Source: Fodinibacter sp963707895 (GTDB lineage: Bacteria; Actinomycetota; Actinomycetes; Actinomycetales; Dermatophilaceae). From it: 64,000 bases of DNA. The notes under the pieces were generated by a model. The model was not told the DNA's origin, searched no databases, and saw only the letters and a list, made by a program, of their open reading frames with translations. The position numbers and the translations under genes are program-made. Position 1 is the stretch's first letter. Every line of letters starts with the position of its first letter. The stretch spans positions 124,001 through 188,000 of the forward strand of contig CAVPRS010000002.1 in the NCBI GenBank assembly GCA_963707895.1. Reading direction: 5' to 3'. Below, in pieces: positions 35,668 to 44,965 of this stretch.

Positions 35668-36462
35668 GTGACGGACCGGTGGATCGAGCTCGATGGCCTC
35701 GTCAACATGCGTGACCTCGGCGGCCTGCCGACCCGCGACGGCGGGCACACGGCATCCGGGCGGCTGATCCGCTCGGACAACCTGCAGGACCTGACCACGG
35801 CCGACGTGCAGCACCTGGTCGACGAGCTCGGCGTCACCGACATCGTCGACCTGCGCACCGACGCCGAGCTGCACGCCGAGGGCCCGGGGCCGCTGGTCGA
35901 GGTCGAGTCGCTGACCCACCACCACCACTCGCTCATCGCCGAGAAGCGCGACGACGACGCGGACGTCGTGGCCGCCAAGGCGCTCGCGGTGCCCTGGAAG
36001 GACGAGCAGAGGAAGCGTGACGCCCGGTTCTGGGCCGACCACTACCTCGGCTACCTGTCGGCCCGCCCCGACTCGGTGTCGGCCGCCCTGCACGTCGTCG
36101 CCGATGCCGAGGGGGCCGCGGTCGTGCACTGCGCCGCTGGGAAGGACCGCACCGGCACGGTCGTGGCCATGGCCCTCGACGTCGCCGGCGTCTCCCACGA
36201 GGACATCGTCGCCGACTACGTGCTGACGGCCGAGCGGATCGAGCGGATCATCGGCCGGCTGATGCCGCGTCCTTCCTACGGCGAGGCGCTGGCGAAGCAG
36301 ACCATCGACGAGCAGGTGCCCAGGGCCGAGTCGATCGAGGCGATCCTGACGGCCGTCGACGAGGGCTACGGGGGTGCCGCCGGCTGGCTGGTCGCCCACG
36401 GCTGGAGCGACGACGACGTCGAGCGGCTCCGCCGCCGGCTCACCGAGCCGGCTTCTCGCTGA
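35668..36462 (+). CDS. Tyrosine-protein phosphatase (MptpB-like)
   Basis: A 264-residue phosphatase of the PTP fold related to mycobacterial MptpB and to bacterial lipid phosphatases. P-loop is HCAAGKDRTG with C155 and R161; the Lys-Asp within the loop is typical of enzymes with dual protein and phosphoinositide activity. NMRDLGGLPTRDGG near the N-terminus is another family signature. GTG start at 35668 with TACGAT 6 nt upstream. No signal peptide, so cytosolic or exported by other means. Overlaps the convergent hotdog gene by 23 bp. Confidence 0.92.
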   Translation: MTDRWIELDGLVNMRDLGGLPTRDGGHTASGRLIRSDNLQDLTTADVQHLVDELGVTDIVDLRTDAELHAEGPGPLVEVESLTHHHHSLIAEKRDDDADVVAAKALAVPWKDEQRKRDARFWADHYLGYLSARPDSVSAALHVVADAEGAAVVHCAAGKDRTGTVVAMALDVAGVSHEDIVADYVLTAERIERIIGRLMPRPSYGEALAKQTIDEQVPRAESIEAILTAVDEGYGGAAGWLVAHGWSDDDVERLRRRLTEPASR

Positions 36463-36904
36463 CGTAGATCGTGATGACTCCCTCGACGACCACGGTGCCG
36501 TCGGTGCGCACCGCCCGCACCCGCACCGGCACGTCGCCCACCTCGGTCCAGTCGGAGGGGTCGGTCTCGGCGACGCACAGCAGGTCGGTCGTCGACTTCG
36601 CGAGGTAGGCCACCTGCATCCCCTTGGGGATCCAGCGCCGGCCCTTCGGCGTCGTCGCCTCGGCGAGCAGGCCCATCGCGGCCTCCAGCCCGTTGCACAC
36701 CGCGATCGCGTGGACCGTGCCGAGGTGGTTCTCCACGGCGTGGCGCTTGCGGATGCTCAGCTCGGCGTGGTGCGGACGCACGTCGCGCACCTGCGGCCGC
36801 ACCGTGCGGAAGTAGGGCGCCTTGCGCGCGAACATCATCGAGAAGGCACGCTTGCCGAACGGTCGGGCCGCGGCTCGCTGGTAGAGGGCATAGGTGTCGG
36901 GCAC
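36440..36904 (-). CDS. DUF4442 / hotdog-fold thioesterase-like protein
   Basis: A 154-residue protein. HAVENHLGTVHAIAVCNGLEAAMG holds the Asn/His and acidic residues seen at the start of the hotdog helix in acyl-CoA thioesterases (the paaI-like NHxGTVHGG pattern), and WIPKGMQVAYLAKS plus the closing beta strands fit the fold. An acyl thioester hydrolase is likely; substrate unknown. GTG at 36902-36904 with TAACCT 6 nt upstream. Shares a 47-bp promoter region with the divergent Nudix gene. Confidence 0.8.
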   Translation of the reverse strand: MPDTYALYQRAAARPFGKRAFSMMFARKAPYFRTVRPQVRDVRPHHAELSIRKRHAVENHLGTVHAIAVCNGLEAAMGLLAEATTPKGRRWIPKGMQVAYLAKSTTDLLCVAETDPSDWTEVGDVPVRVRAVRTDGTVVVEGVITIYVSEKPAR

Positions 36905-36910
36905 CCGCCG

Positions 36911-36916
36911 AGGTTA
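36911..36916 (-). promoter_or_regulatory. -10 hexamer TAACCT of the hotdog-fold gene, leaderless arrangement
   Basis: TAACCT on the minus strand, 6 nt before the GTG at 36904. The -10 of the divergent Nudix gene is only 23 bp away (36940-36945). Confidence 0.6.
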
Positions 36917-36939
36917 CTGCTGGGTACGCCGGGCCGCGT

Positions 36940-36945
36940 TAGCGT
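36940..36945 (+). promoter_or_regulatory. -10 hexamer TAGCGT of the Nudix gene, leaderless arrangement
   Basis: TAGCGT, 6 nt before the ATG at 36952. Confidence 0.6.
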
Positions 36946-36951
36946 GTGGCG

Positions 36952-37554
36952 ATGCCCACCCCTGCCACCCCCGACACTCCTGCGACACCGCCCCTCCCCG
37001 GCCAGCCCGGCTTCGTGGTGCCCGCCCCGCAGGACCGTCCGAGGTACGACCGTCGCGCGGTGCGGGTGCTCGTGCTCGACGAGGCCGACCGGATGCTGCT
37101 GTTCCTCGACTCCGACCTCGGCCTGGACCCCGTGCTCCACTGGTGGGTCACCCCGGGCGGCGGCGTCGACCCCGGCGAGAGCGACCTCGAGGCCGGGGTG
37201 CGCGAGCTGCAGGAGGAGACCGGGCTCGTCGTGGATGCCGGTGACCTCGTGGGTCCGCTGCTGACCCGGGTCGTGGTGCACGGCTACAGCGACAAGGTCG
37301 TCGACCAGGTGGAGGTGTTCTACGTCGTGCGGGTCGCCTCCTTCGAGGTCGACACGGCCGGGCACACGGAGGAGGAGCTGCTCACCGTCGCCGACATCCG
37401 CTGGTGGACGCTCGCCGACCTCGCGACCACGACCGATGACGTGTGGCCGCCCGACGTCCTCGAGATCCTCGACCTCGCCTCGCAGCCGGACGTCTGGCGC
37501 GACGGACCGGTGCGGGCGCCCGAAACCGAGGAGTCGAGCGTCCCTGCCACGTGA
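36952..37554 (+). CDS. Nudix hydrolase
   Basis: A 200-residue Nudix-fold hydrolase that cleaves nucleoside diphosphates linked to another group. The Nudix box is complete: GGGVDPGESDLEAGVREL followed by QEETGL, matching G-x5-E-x7-REUxEExGU. A Pro/Thr-rich N-terminus of about 25 residues precedes the domain. The ATG at 36952 is chosen over 36946 because TAGCGT then lies 6 nt upstream. Substrate not readable. Followed at 12 bp by a DinB-type gene. Confidence 0.92.
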   Translation: MPTPATPDTPATPPLPGQPGFVVPAPQDRPRYDRRAVRVLVLDEADRMLLFLDSDLGLDPVLHWWVTPGGGVDPGESDLEAGVRELQEETGLVVDAGDLVGPLLTRVVVHGYSDKVVDQVEVFYVVRVASFEVDTAGHTEEELLTVADIRWWTLADLATTTDDVWPPDVLEILDLASQPDVWRDGPVRAPETEESSVPAT

Positions 37555-37566
37555 CAGGGTGGCTTC

Positions 37567-38136
37567 ATGGATCCGAAGGAGACGGCGTGGCGGTACCTGC
37601 GCAACCAGCGCGAGGCGGTGCTCTGGAAGGTCGACGGTCTGGGTGAGCGGGACCTGCGGATGCCGTTGACCCCCACCGGCACCAACCTGCTCGGCCTGGT
37701 CAAGCACCTCGCCGGCGTCGAGGCGGAGTACTTCGGCGTCTGCCTCGGCCGGCCGTGGCCCGAGCCGATGGCGTTCTGGGCCGACGACGCCGAGCCCAAC
37801 GCCGACATGTGGGCCACCGCCGACGAGTCGCCGACCGAGGTCATCGACCTCTACCGCGGCGTCATCGCGTTCGCCGACGAGACGATCGAGCCGCTGGCGC
37901 TCGACGCCCCCGCATCCGTGCCCTGGTGGCGCACCCCCGACACCGACCTGCACACGCTGCTCGTGCACATGGGGGTCGAGACGGCGCGGCACCTGGGCCA
38001 GATCGACATCCTGCGCGAGCAGCTCGACGGCGCCACCGGCCTGCGCGAGGGCGTCACCAACATGCCGGACGTCGATGCCGCGTGGTGGCAGGCGTACGTC
38101 GCGAAGCTGCGCGGCATCGCCGAACAGGGCCGCTAG
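37567..38136 (+). CDS. DinB family protein (DUF664)
   Basis: A 189-residue four-helix protein with LLGLVKHLAGVEAEYF and LLVHMGVETARHLGQIDIL, which place three histidines in the metal-site pattern of DinB/YfiT. Members are metal-dependent hydrolases or thiol (mycothiol) transferases. ATG with CAGGGT 6 nt upstream, so it may have its own leaderless transcript besides read-through from the Nudix gene. Ends 4 bp inside the convergent MFS gene. Confidence 0.88.
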   Translation: MDPKETAWRYLRNQREAVLWKVDGLGERDLRMPLTPTGTNLLGLVKHLAGVEAEYFGVCLGRPWPEPMAFWADDAEPNADMWATADESPTEVIDLYRGVIAFADETIEPLALDAPASVPWWRTPDTDLHTLLVHMGVETARHLGQIDILREQLDGATGLREGVTNMPDVDAAWWQAYVAKLRGIAEQGR

Positions 38137-39325
38137 GACCTCCGAGCTCGCACGCGGCTCCGCGAGCGCGAACGCTCGAGGAACAGCATGCCCAGCCCCA
38201 CGACGACCAGGGCGGCGCAGACCGCGAACACCCCGCTGTAACCCGGCCCCCGCACGCCCCCGACCGCGAGCACCGGCCCGGCGATGATGGCGCCGACGCG
38301 GGTCGTGTTCATGAACAGGGCCGATGCAAGACCGGGGCGGCCCACGACGTCCTGGACCAGGGTCAGCCCGAGGCCCGAGACGGTCGCCACGAACACCGCG
38401 TTCAGCGGCTGAGCGCCGACGAGGACGACCGGGCCGGTGCACAGTGACATGGCGAGGAGGTAGGCGACACCGGCGAGGCAGCCTGCGGCGATGAGCCGCC
38501 GCTGGCCGTACCGACCCACCACCCGCCCGAGGACGAGCAGCACGGGGATCTCCAGGCCTGCCGCCACGCCCAGGGCGACACCGCTCCAGATCACGTCGAG
38601 CCCGAGCTGCTGGGTCACCAGGAGCGGCAGGGCGGACACGGAGGCGGTGTTGGCGGCCATCAGCAGCACGAGCGCCACGATGAGCAGCGGGACGCCCGGA
38701 CGGCGAAGTGCGTCGACGATGCGGTCACCCGGTGCCTCAGCGGCCGCAGGACGTGCGCGCGACGTGCTCCGCTCGCGGATCATCGTGCTGGTCACCACCA
38801 TGCCGAGCACGGCGACCCCCGCGATCGCCCAGAGGACCGAGCGGTTGCCGAGCAGCCCCATCAGGAAGGCGGCGAGTGGTGGACCTGCGACCCAGGCGAA
38901 GGAGAACACCGCGCGCGTGCGCATGACCTCGTGCACCCCGGCACCCGAGGACCGCTGGTGCGCGAACAGCAGCCCGATGCCGACCCCGGCCGGGCCACCC
39001 AGCGCCACGAGGGCGAGGACGGCGGGCGGCAGTGTCGTCGAAAGGGCCAGGGCCGAGGTCAGGGCCACGGTGAACCCACCGCACCACAGCATCGGCACCA
39101 GGTAGTCACCCGAGCGGTCGGCGCGGGTCGGCACGACGAGCGTGGAGACGAAGCCGCTGACGTTGTAGACGGCCAGGGCCAGCCCGACCTCGCCGGGGGT
39201 GGCGTCGTAGAGCGTGACGAGGATGATGCCGATCGCCGGGTTGAGGAACGCGAACTGCAGTCCCCAGAGCAGGGCCGAGGCCGGAACGAGCACGCGGCTC
39301 GACGTCACCGGCGCGGCGGGTGCCA

Positions 39326-39326
<1 letters not shown>
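38133..39326 (-). CDS. Major facilitator superfamily transporter
   Basis: A 397-residue membrane protein with twelve hydrophobic helices; the middle loop lies at about residues 185-205 (STSRARPAAAEAPGD). Motif-A-like GRVVGRYGQRR follows helix 8, and helix 2 ends PTRADRSGDY, both typical of drug or sugar efflux MFS proteins (SetA-like). Substrate unknown. The GTG start shares one base with the lepA stop (TAGTG), so it is translationally coupled to lepA. The C-terminus is Arg/Ser rich. Confidence 0.85.
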
Positions 39327-41182
<1,856 letters not shown>

Positions 41183-41254
41183 GAGCGGGTGGTTTCCTTG
41201 CGTCGAGGCGGTCAGGGTCCTGCGCCCAAGTCTCCCACGATTCGCGGATGCCGT

Positions 41255-42166
41255 TCACGCGTCCCCGAGCAGGGCGAGGGCCCGGTCGAGGGCCTCGTCG
41301 GCAGGGCACTCGACGTCGGGGGCGACGCCGACCCCCTCCCACGACGCCCCGGTGCGGGCGCTGAACGCCCGGGCCACCGGCACGGCGAGCTCGAGCTCGG
41401 GGTGCACCGCGAACCCCTCGCGCGGGTTGGCCCCGCCGCGGGTGCGCTCGCCGACCACCCGGCCACGCGCGAGGTCCTGCACGTCGAAGGCGACCTCCTC
41501 GCCACCGGAGAAGGTGGTGCCCGAGGTGAGCACCACGAGCGGCTTGTCGGGTCCGAAGCGGTGCGGGTCGACCGGGTGGGTCCAGCGCTGGCGCAGGCCG
41601 TCGGCACGTGACTCCATGTCGACCAGCCGCACCGGCTCGTCGCCGACGACGTGGCTCATCAGCAGCTGCACCGTGTCGGGGTCACCCCCGCGGCACTCGC
41701 GCACGTCGAGCACGAGGGCGTCGGCGTCCGCCACCAGCGCCATCGCGGCGCACACGGCATCCCAGGAGGGGGTCGCCGGCGTCAGGACCGGGCCGATCAC
41801 GACGTGCGCGACGTTGCCGGGGAGCCGCTCGACCCGGCGCATGCCGCCGGCCGTGGAGCGGGCCATCCGGTGCCAGTAGGCCTCGAGCGCCTCGGGGTCG
41901 TCGGTGGGCGGCACGCCGTCGGGGTGGTGGATGACCCGCAGGTGCAGGTCGTGCGCCACGTCGTGCAGGTCGGCGCTCAGGGCCTCGGCGAGGGACGCGG
42001 GGTCCAGGTCGTCGTAGGCGCCGGCGGCGGAGCGCGACCGCAGCAGGGCGGCGGCCCGCTCCCCCGTGTCGGGAAGCACGAACTGCTCGGCGACGAGGTC
42101 GGCGCAGCGGGCGACGACCTGGGTGGTCGTCGGCGGAATGGTCTCGGTGGTCTCGGCGGTCTCCAT
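41255..42166 (-). CDS. S41 family peptidase (IRBP/tail-specific protease type)
   Basis: A 303-residue S41 peptidase without PDZ domain, like the interphotoreceptor-retinoid-binding-protein group. The N-terminal helical domain (residues 10-85) precedes VIGPVLTPA; ALVLDVRECRGGDPD and the catalytic serine in SGTTFSGGEEVAF follow, and GERTRGGANP is the downstream loop. No signal peptide is visible, so it acts in the cytosol. CAGACT lies 7 nt before the ATG and a matching TTGACG 18 bp further upstream overlaps an inverted repeat shared with the divergent ArsR gene. Confidence 0.88.
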   Translation of the reverse strand: METAETTETIPPTTTQVVARCADLVAEQFVLPDTGERAAALLRSRSAAGAYDDLDPASLAEALSADLHDVAHDLHLRVIHHPDGVPPTDDPEALEAYWHRMARSTAGGMRRVERLPGNVAHVVIGPVLTPATPSWDAVCAAMALVADADALVLDVRECRGGDPDTVQLLMSHVVGDEPVRLVDMESRADGLRQRWTHPVDPHRFGPDKPLVVLTSGTTFSGGEEVAFDVQDLARGRVVGERTRGGANPREGFAVHPELELAVPVARAFSARTGASWEGVGVAPDVECPADEALDRALALLGDA

Positions 42167-42173
42167 GTCCTCG

Positions 42174-42217
42174 AGTCTGGCCAGTCCCTTGACAGAGCGT
42201 CAAAGCCTCTTGACGCT
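42174..42217. promoter_or_regulatory. Divergent promoter with operator-like inverted repeat between S41 peptidase and ArsR genes
   Basis: AGCGTCAA (42196-42203), six bases, TTGACGCT (42210-42217): an 8-bp perfect inverted repeat. For the peptidase, TTGACG on the minus strand (within the left arm) is 18 bp from CAGACT (42179-42174), so the repeat covers its -35. A second TTGAC...GTCAA pair (42189-42203) overlaps. Good candidate site for the adjacent ArsR-family protein. Confidence 0.6.
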
Positions 42218-42223
42218 TGATTC

Positions 42224-42727
42224 GTGGACCCCACCGACGACCTCCTCGACGTCACCGACCCCGACCGGCTGCGCGTGCTGGGCCACCCGATGCGCATGCG
42301 GCTGCTCCTCTCCGTCGGCGCCGAGGGTGCCACGGTCAGCCAGCTGTCGGCCCGGCTGGCGACCAACAAGGGCAACGTCGCGCACCACCTCGCCGTGCTC
42401 GAGCGAGCCGGGCTGGTGCGTCGCGGGCGCACCAGGACGGTGCGTGGCGGCACCGAGCAGTACTTCGAGCGGGTGGCGCGGCGGGTCCGCACGACGAGCG
42501 GCGCGGCATCCGGCCACACCGCGGCGATGCTCCAGACGGTCGCCGACGAGATGGATGCCGCTCCCGGCGAGCCGCTCCTGCACCTTCGGCGGGTGCGGAT
42601 GCCGCCGCAGCAGGCCGCGGCGCTGGAGGCCCACCTCGACCGGCTCGTCGCCGACCTCCCACAGGGGCGCGCCACCGACCCCACGGTCTCGGTGCTCGTC
42701 GGCCTGTACCGGTCGACCGGCCCCTAG
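42224..42727 (+). CDS. ArsR/SmtB-like winged-helix regulator
   Basis: A 167-residue regulator. DPDRLRVLGHPMRMRLLLSV then SQLSARLATNKGNVAHHLAVLERAGLVRRG is a clear winged helix of the ArsR/HTH_20 type; the C-terminal part (QTVADEMDAAPGEPLLHLRRVRM) may sense a ligand or dimerise. No cysteine metal motif is present. GTG at 42224. It is divergent from the S41 peptidase, and the shared inverted repeat suggests it represses both. Its stop codon TAG is the start of the -10 hexamer of the next gene. Confidence 0.88.
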   Translation: MDPTDDLLDVTDPDRLRVLGHPMRMRLLLSVGAEGATVSQLSARLATNKGNVAHHLAVLERAGLVRRGRTRTVRGGTEQYFERVARRVRTTSGAASGHTAAMLQTVADEMDAAPGEPLLHLRRVRMPPQQAAALEAHLDRLVADLPQGRATDPTVSVLVGLYRSTGP

Positions 42728-42730
42728 GCT
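42725..42730 (+). promoter_or_regulatory. -10 hexamer TAGGCT of the PemK/MazF-fold gene, overlapping the ArsR stop codon
   Basis: TAGGCT, whose first three bases are the ArsR stop codon, 6 nt before the GTG at 42737. Confidence 0.6.
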
Positions 42731-42736
42731 CCTGCC

Positions 42737-43219
42737 GTGGCCACGACTCCCCCCGCCAGGTCGACCGGTGTGCTGCGCTCGGTCGCCTCCGGCCTGCGCC
42801 GCTGGCTGACGCGGACCTCCGGCTACCCGGGTGACTTCACCGGGCCGCTTGCCCCCTCGTACTCGCCCAAGCCCGACGGTCGCCCCGACCCGGGGGAGAT
42901 CGTCTGGACCTGGGTCCCGTTCGAGGAGGACCACAGCCAGGGCAAGGACCGGCCCGTGCTCGTGGTGGGACGCGACGGCCGCTGGCTGCTCGCGCTGCAG
43001 CTGACGAGCAAGGACCACGACCGCTACCCGGCACGCGGCGGCCGGCGCCGCTGGGTCGACATCGGGTCCGGCGAATGGGACCGCCAGCGCCGCCCCAGCG
43101 AGGTGCGGGTCGACCGCGTCATCCGGGTCGACCCGAAGGCGGTGCGGCGCGAGGGTGCGGTGCTCGCCCGGTCACGCTTCGACGACGTCGCGGCGGCCGT
43201 CTCGGACCTGCACCGCTGA
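42737..43219 (+). CDS. PemK/MazF-fold protein without adjacent antitoxin
   Basis: A 160-residue protein. After a basic N-terminus of about 50 residues, GEIVWTWVPFEEDHSQGKDRPVLVVG is the MazF/PemK beta-barrel start and LALQLTSKDHD and the VRVDRVIRVDP strand continue the fold. PemK/MazF toxins are mRNA endonucleases, but no small antitoxin gene is next to it; the upstream gene is the ArsR regulator. It may be a domesticated family member, common in Actinomycetota as growth-related protein. TAGGCT lies 6 nt before the GTG. Ends before a bidirectional hairpin. Confidence 0.78.
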   Translation: MATTPPARSTGVLRSVASGLRRWLTRTSGYPGDFTGPLAPSYSPKPDGRPDPGEIVWTWVPFEEDHSQGKDRPVLVVGRDGRWLLALQLTSKDHDRYPARGGRRRWVDIGSGEWDRQRRPSEVRVDRVIRVDPKAVRREGAVLARSRFDDVAAAVSDLHR

Positions 43220-43244
43220 CGACGAGCGCCGCCCGGACACGAAC

Positions 43245-43281
43245 GACGGGGCCCTCACCGAACTCGGTGACGGGCCCCGTC
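43245..43281. terminator. Strong bidirectional hairpin between the PemK-fold gene and rpsT
   Basis: GACGGGGCCC-TCACCGA (43245-43261) pairs with TCGGTGA-c-GGGCCCCGTC (43264-43281): 17 bp, one bulged C, two-base nominal loop. On the rpsT strand GTTCGTGTCC follows, a weak U-rich tail. Best terminator in the window. Confidence 0.85.
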
Positions 43282-43295
43282 GGGGTCGTGCTCGC

Positions 43296-43556
43296 TCAGA
43301 GAGCGGCGGCCTTCTTGGCCATCGACGACTTCTTGTTCGCAGCCTGGTTCTTGTGGATGACGCCCTTGCTCACGGCCTTGTCGAGCTTGGTCGATGCCAC
43401 GGCCAGAGCGGCGTTCGCCTCGTCGGCGTTGCCGGCGTCGGCGGCGTCGCGGAACTTGCGGATCGCCGTCTTGAACTCGGACTTGATCGCCTTGTTGCGC
43501 TCGGTCGCCAGGCGGTTCGTCTTGATCCGCTTGAGCTGGGACTTGATGTTTGCCAC
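43296..43556 (-). CDS. rpsT: 30S ribosomal protein S20
   Basis: An 86-residue basic protein binding 16S rRNA near the 5' domain. VANIKSQLKRIKTNRLATERNK at the start, VSKGVIHKNQAANKKSSMAKK near the end, all typical. GTG at 43554-43556; AGAAAG about 11 bases upstream. A 393-bp upstream region holds two palindromic repeats. A strong hairpin follows the stop. Confidence 0.98.
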   Translation of the reverse strand: MANIKSQLKRIKTNRLATERNKAIKSEFKTAIRKFRDAADAGNADEANAALAVASTKLDKAVSKGVIHKNQAANKKSSMAKKAAAL

Positions 43557-43762
43557 GTGTGAATGCTTTCTCTGGGGTCGGTATGCCGTTAGAGGGCGGC
43601 AGTCGCAGGTCGGGACCGGACGTGGGGACATCCGTGGTTGACCTGTGCTGGGTGGTGCTGCAGTGCGCGCACGACCTCAAGCGCGCACGCAAGGGTCAAA
43701 GTTACCAGTGGGGCACCCCACCCGCCAAAACGTCGGATGCCGTGGACCCTCCTCCCCCCTCG

Positions 43763-43828
43763 GCGCCTGCTACCGCCCCGTAAGTGACGTGATCACGACG
43801 AGTACTGCGCGGTAGCCCGCGCCGTACC
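43763..43828. repeat. Palindromic repeat copy 1 between rpsT and holA
   Basis: 66-bp element, five or so mismatches to copy 2 located 107 bp further on. Ends CTACCGC (43770-43776) and GCGGTAG (43808-43814) are inverted, the centre is GTGATCAC, and GTAAGTGA/TAC flanks partly pair, so the unit can fold into one long hairpin. Confidence 0.85.
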
Positions 43829-43869
43829 CACCCCAACGAGGATGCCGCAGCAAGCCCCGTTGCTCGTCA

Positions 43870-43935
43870 GCGCCGGCTACCGCCCCGTAAGTGATGTGAT
43901 CACGACGAGTACTGCGCCGTAGCCCGCGCTGTGCC
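43870..43935. repeat. Palindromic repeat copy 2 between rpsT and holA
   Basis: Same unit as copy 1 in direct orientation: GGCTACCGCCCCGTAAGTGA, then TGTGATCACGACGAGTACTG, then CGCCGTAGCC. Changes against copy 1 include C to T just before GTGATCAC and G to C in the closing arm. It ends about 15 bp before the holA stop codon. Confidence 0.85.
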
Positions 43936-43949
43936 GAGCACCGTGAGAG

Positions 43950-44939
43950 TCAGGCGCGGTTGCGGGCGTGCTGGCCGGTGATGGTGAGCACGCAGCGCTC
44001 GACGGCGTAGACCGGGTCGCGACCACCACCCTTGACCTCGAAGTCGGCGGCAGCGATGGCGGTGACGCAGGTGGCCAGGGCGTCGGCGGTCCAGCCGCCC
44101 AGGGCACGGCGGGCCTTGTCGACCTGCCAGGGCGCCATACCGAGGTCGCGGGCCAGGTCGGCCGAGCGCCCGCGGCCGGCCGAGCCCACCTTGATCAGCT
44201 GGCGCGCCTGCTGGGCGAGCACGGCGACGATCGGCACCGGGTCGACCCCCACGGCGATCGCGTGGCGGAGCAGCCGCAGCGCCTCCCCGGTGTCGCCGGC
44301 CATCGCGGCGTCGGCCACCCGGAAGCCGGTGGCCTCGACCTTGCCGCCGTGGTAGGTGAGCACGACCTGCTCGTCGATGACGCCGGTGGTGTCGTCGATG
44401 AGCTGCTGGCAGGCCGACGCGAGCTCGCGGACATCCTTGCCGACGGCCTCGACGAGCGCGTGGACGGCCTCGCCGGTGGCCTTGCGACGGGCCCGGCGGA
44501 ACTCGTGGGCGGCGAAGTCGGACTTGTCGCGGTCGGTCTTGATCGCCGGGGCGTCGATGACGCGGGCCCCGGATCCTTTGAGCGCGTCGAGCACCTTCTT
44601 GCCCCGGGCACCGCCCTTGTGGAGCACGACGAGGGTGAGGTCGGGCTCGGGCTCGCCCGACAGCGCCGCGAGGAGGTCGGCCTGCAGCTCGTCGTCGGCC
44701 TCGTCGAGGTCGTTGACGACGATGCACTTGGCCCCGCCGAACAGCGACGGGCTGGCGTGCAGGGTGAGCTCGCCCGCGGTGTAGGCCGCCGCGTAGAGGC
44801 GGATCGTCTCGAGCTCGGGCTCGCTGACCTTGAGGTCGTCGATGGTCTGGGCCAGGGCCCGCTCGGCCAGCAGCGACTCGGGCCCGGAGACGAGCACGTA
44901 CGGAGGCACCCGGTGCTGCACCGCGACCTCGTCCGACAT
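43950..44939 (-). CDS. holA: DNA polymerase III subunit delta
   Basis: Clamp-loader subunit that opens the beta clamp. PYVLVSGPESLLAERAL at the N-terminus is the degenerate nucleotide-binding start, KCIVVNDLDEAD and DLTLVVLHKGGARGKKVLDAL follow, and the C-terminal helical collar includes APWQVDKARRALGGW. Length 329. ATG at 44937-44939. Lies 27 bp after dinG on the same strand and upstream of rpsT, the common holA-rpsT order. Confidence 0.95.
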   Translation of the reverse strand: MSDEVAVQHRVPPYVLVSGPESLLAERALAQTIDDLKVSEPELETIRLYAAAYTAGELTLHASPSLFGGAKCIVVNDLDEADDELQADLLAALSGEPEPDLTLVVLHKGGARGKKVLDALKGSGARVIDAPAIKTDRDKSDFAAHEFRRARRKATGEAVHALVEAVGKDVRELASACQQLIDDTTGVIDEQVVLTYHGGKVEATGFRVADAAMAGDTGEALRLLRHAIAVGVDPVPIVAVLAQQARQLIKVGSAGRGRSADLARDLGMAPWQVDKARRALGGWTADALATCVTAIAAADFEVKGGGRDPVYAVERCVLTITGQHARNRA

Positions 44940-44965
44940 GCCCGTCACTCTGCCACCACCCGCCG

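Larger units (their letters stand above)
43557..43949 (-). other. 393-bp gene-free region upstream of rpsT
   Basis: No convincing gene. It carries two near-identical 66-bp palindromic repeats (described separately) in its holA-proximal half and presumably the rpsT promoter in the remainder; TAACTTTGACCC (43702-43691, minus strand) is unusually AT-rich and could hold a -35 or -10 element. S20 genes often have autoregulated leaders, but no conserved structure was recognised. Confidence 0.5.

Noticed and set aside
43763..43935. CRISPR array
   Set aside because: Only two units, each palindromic over its full length, and no cas genes nearby.
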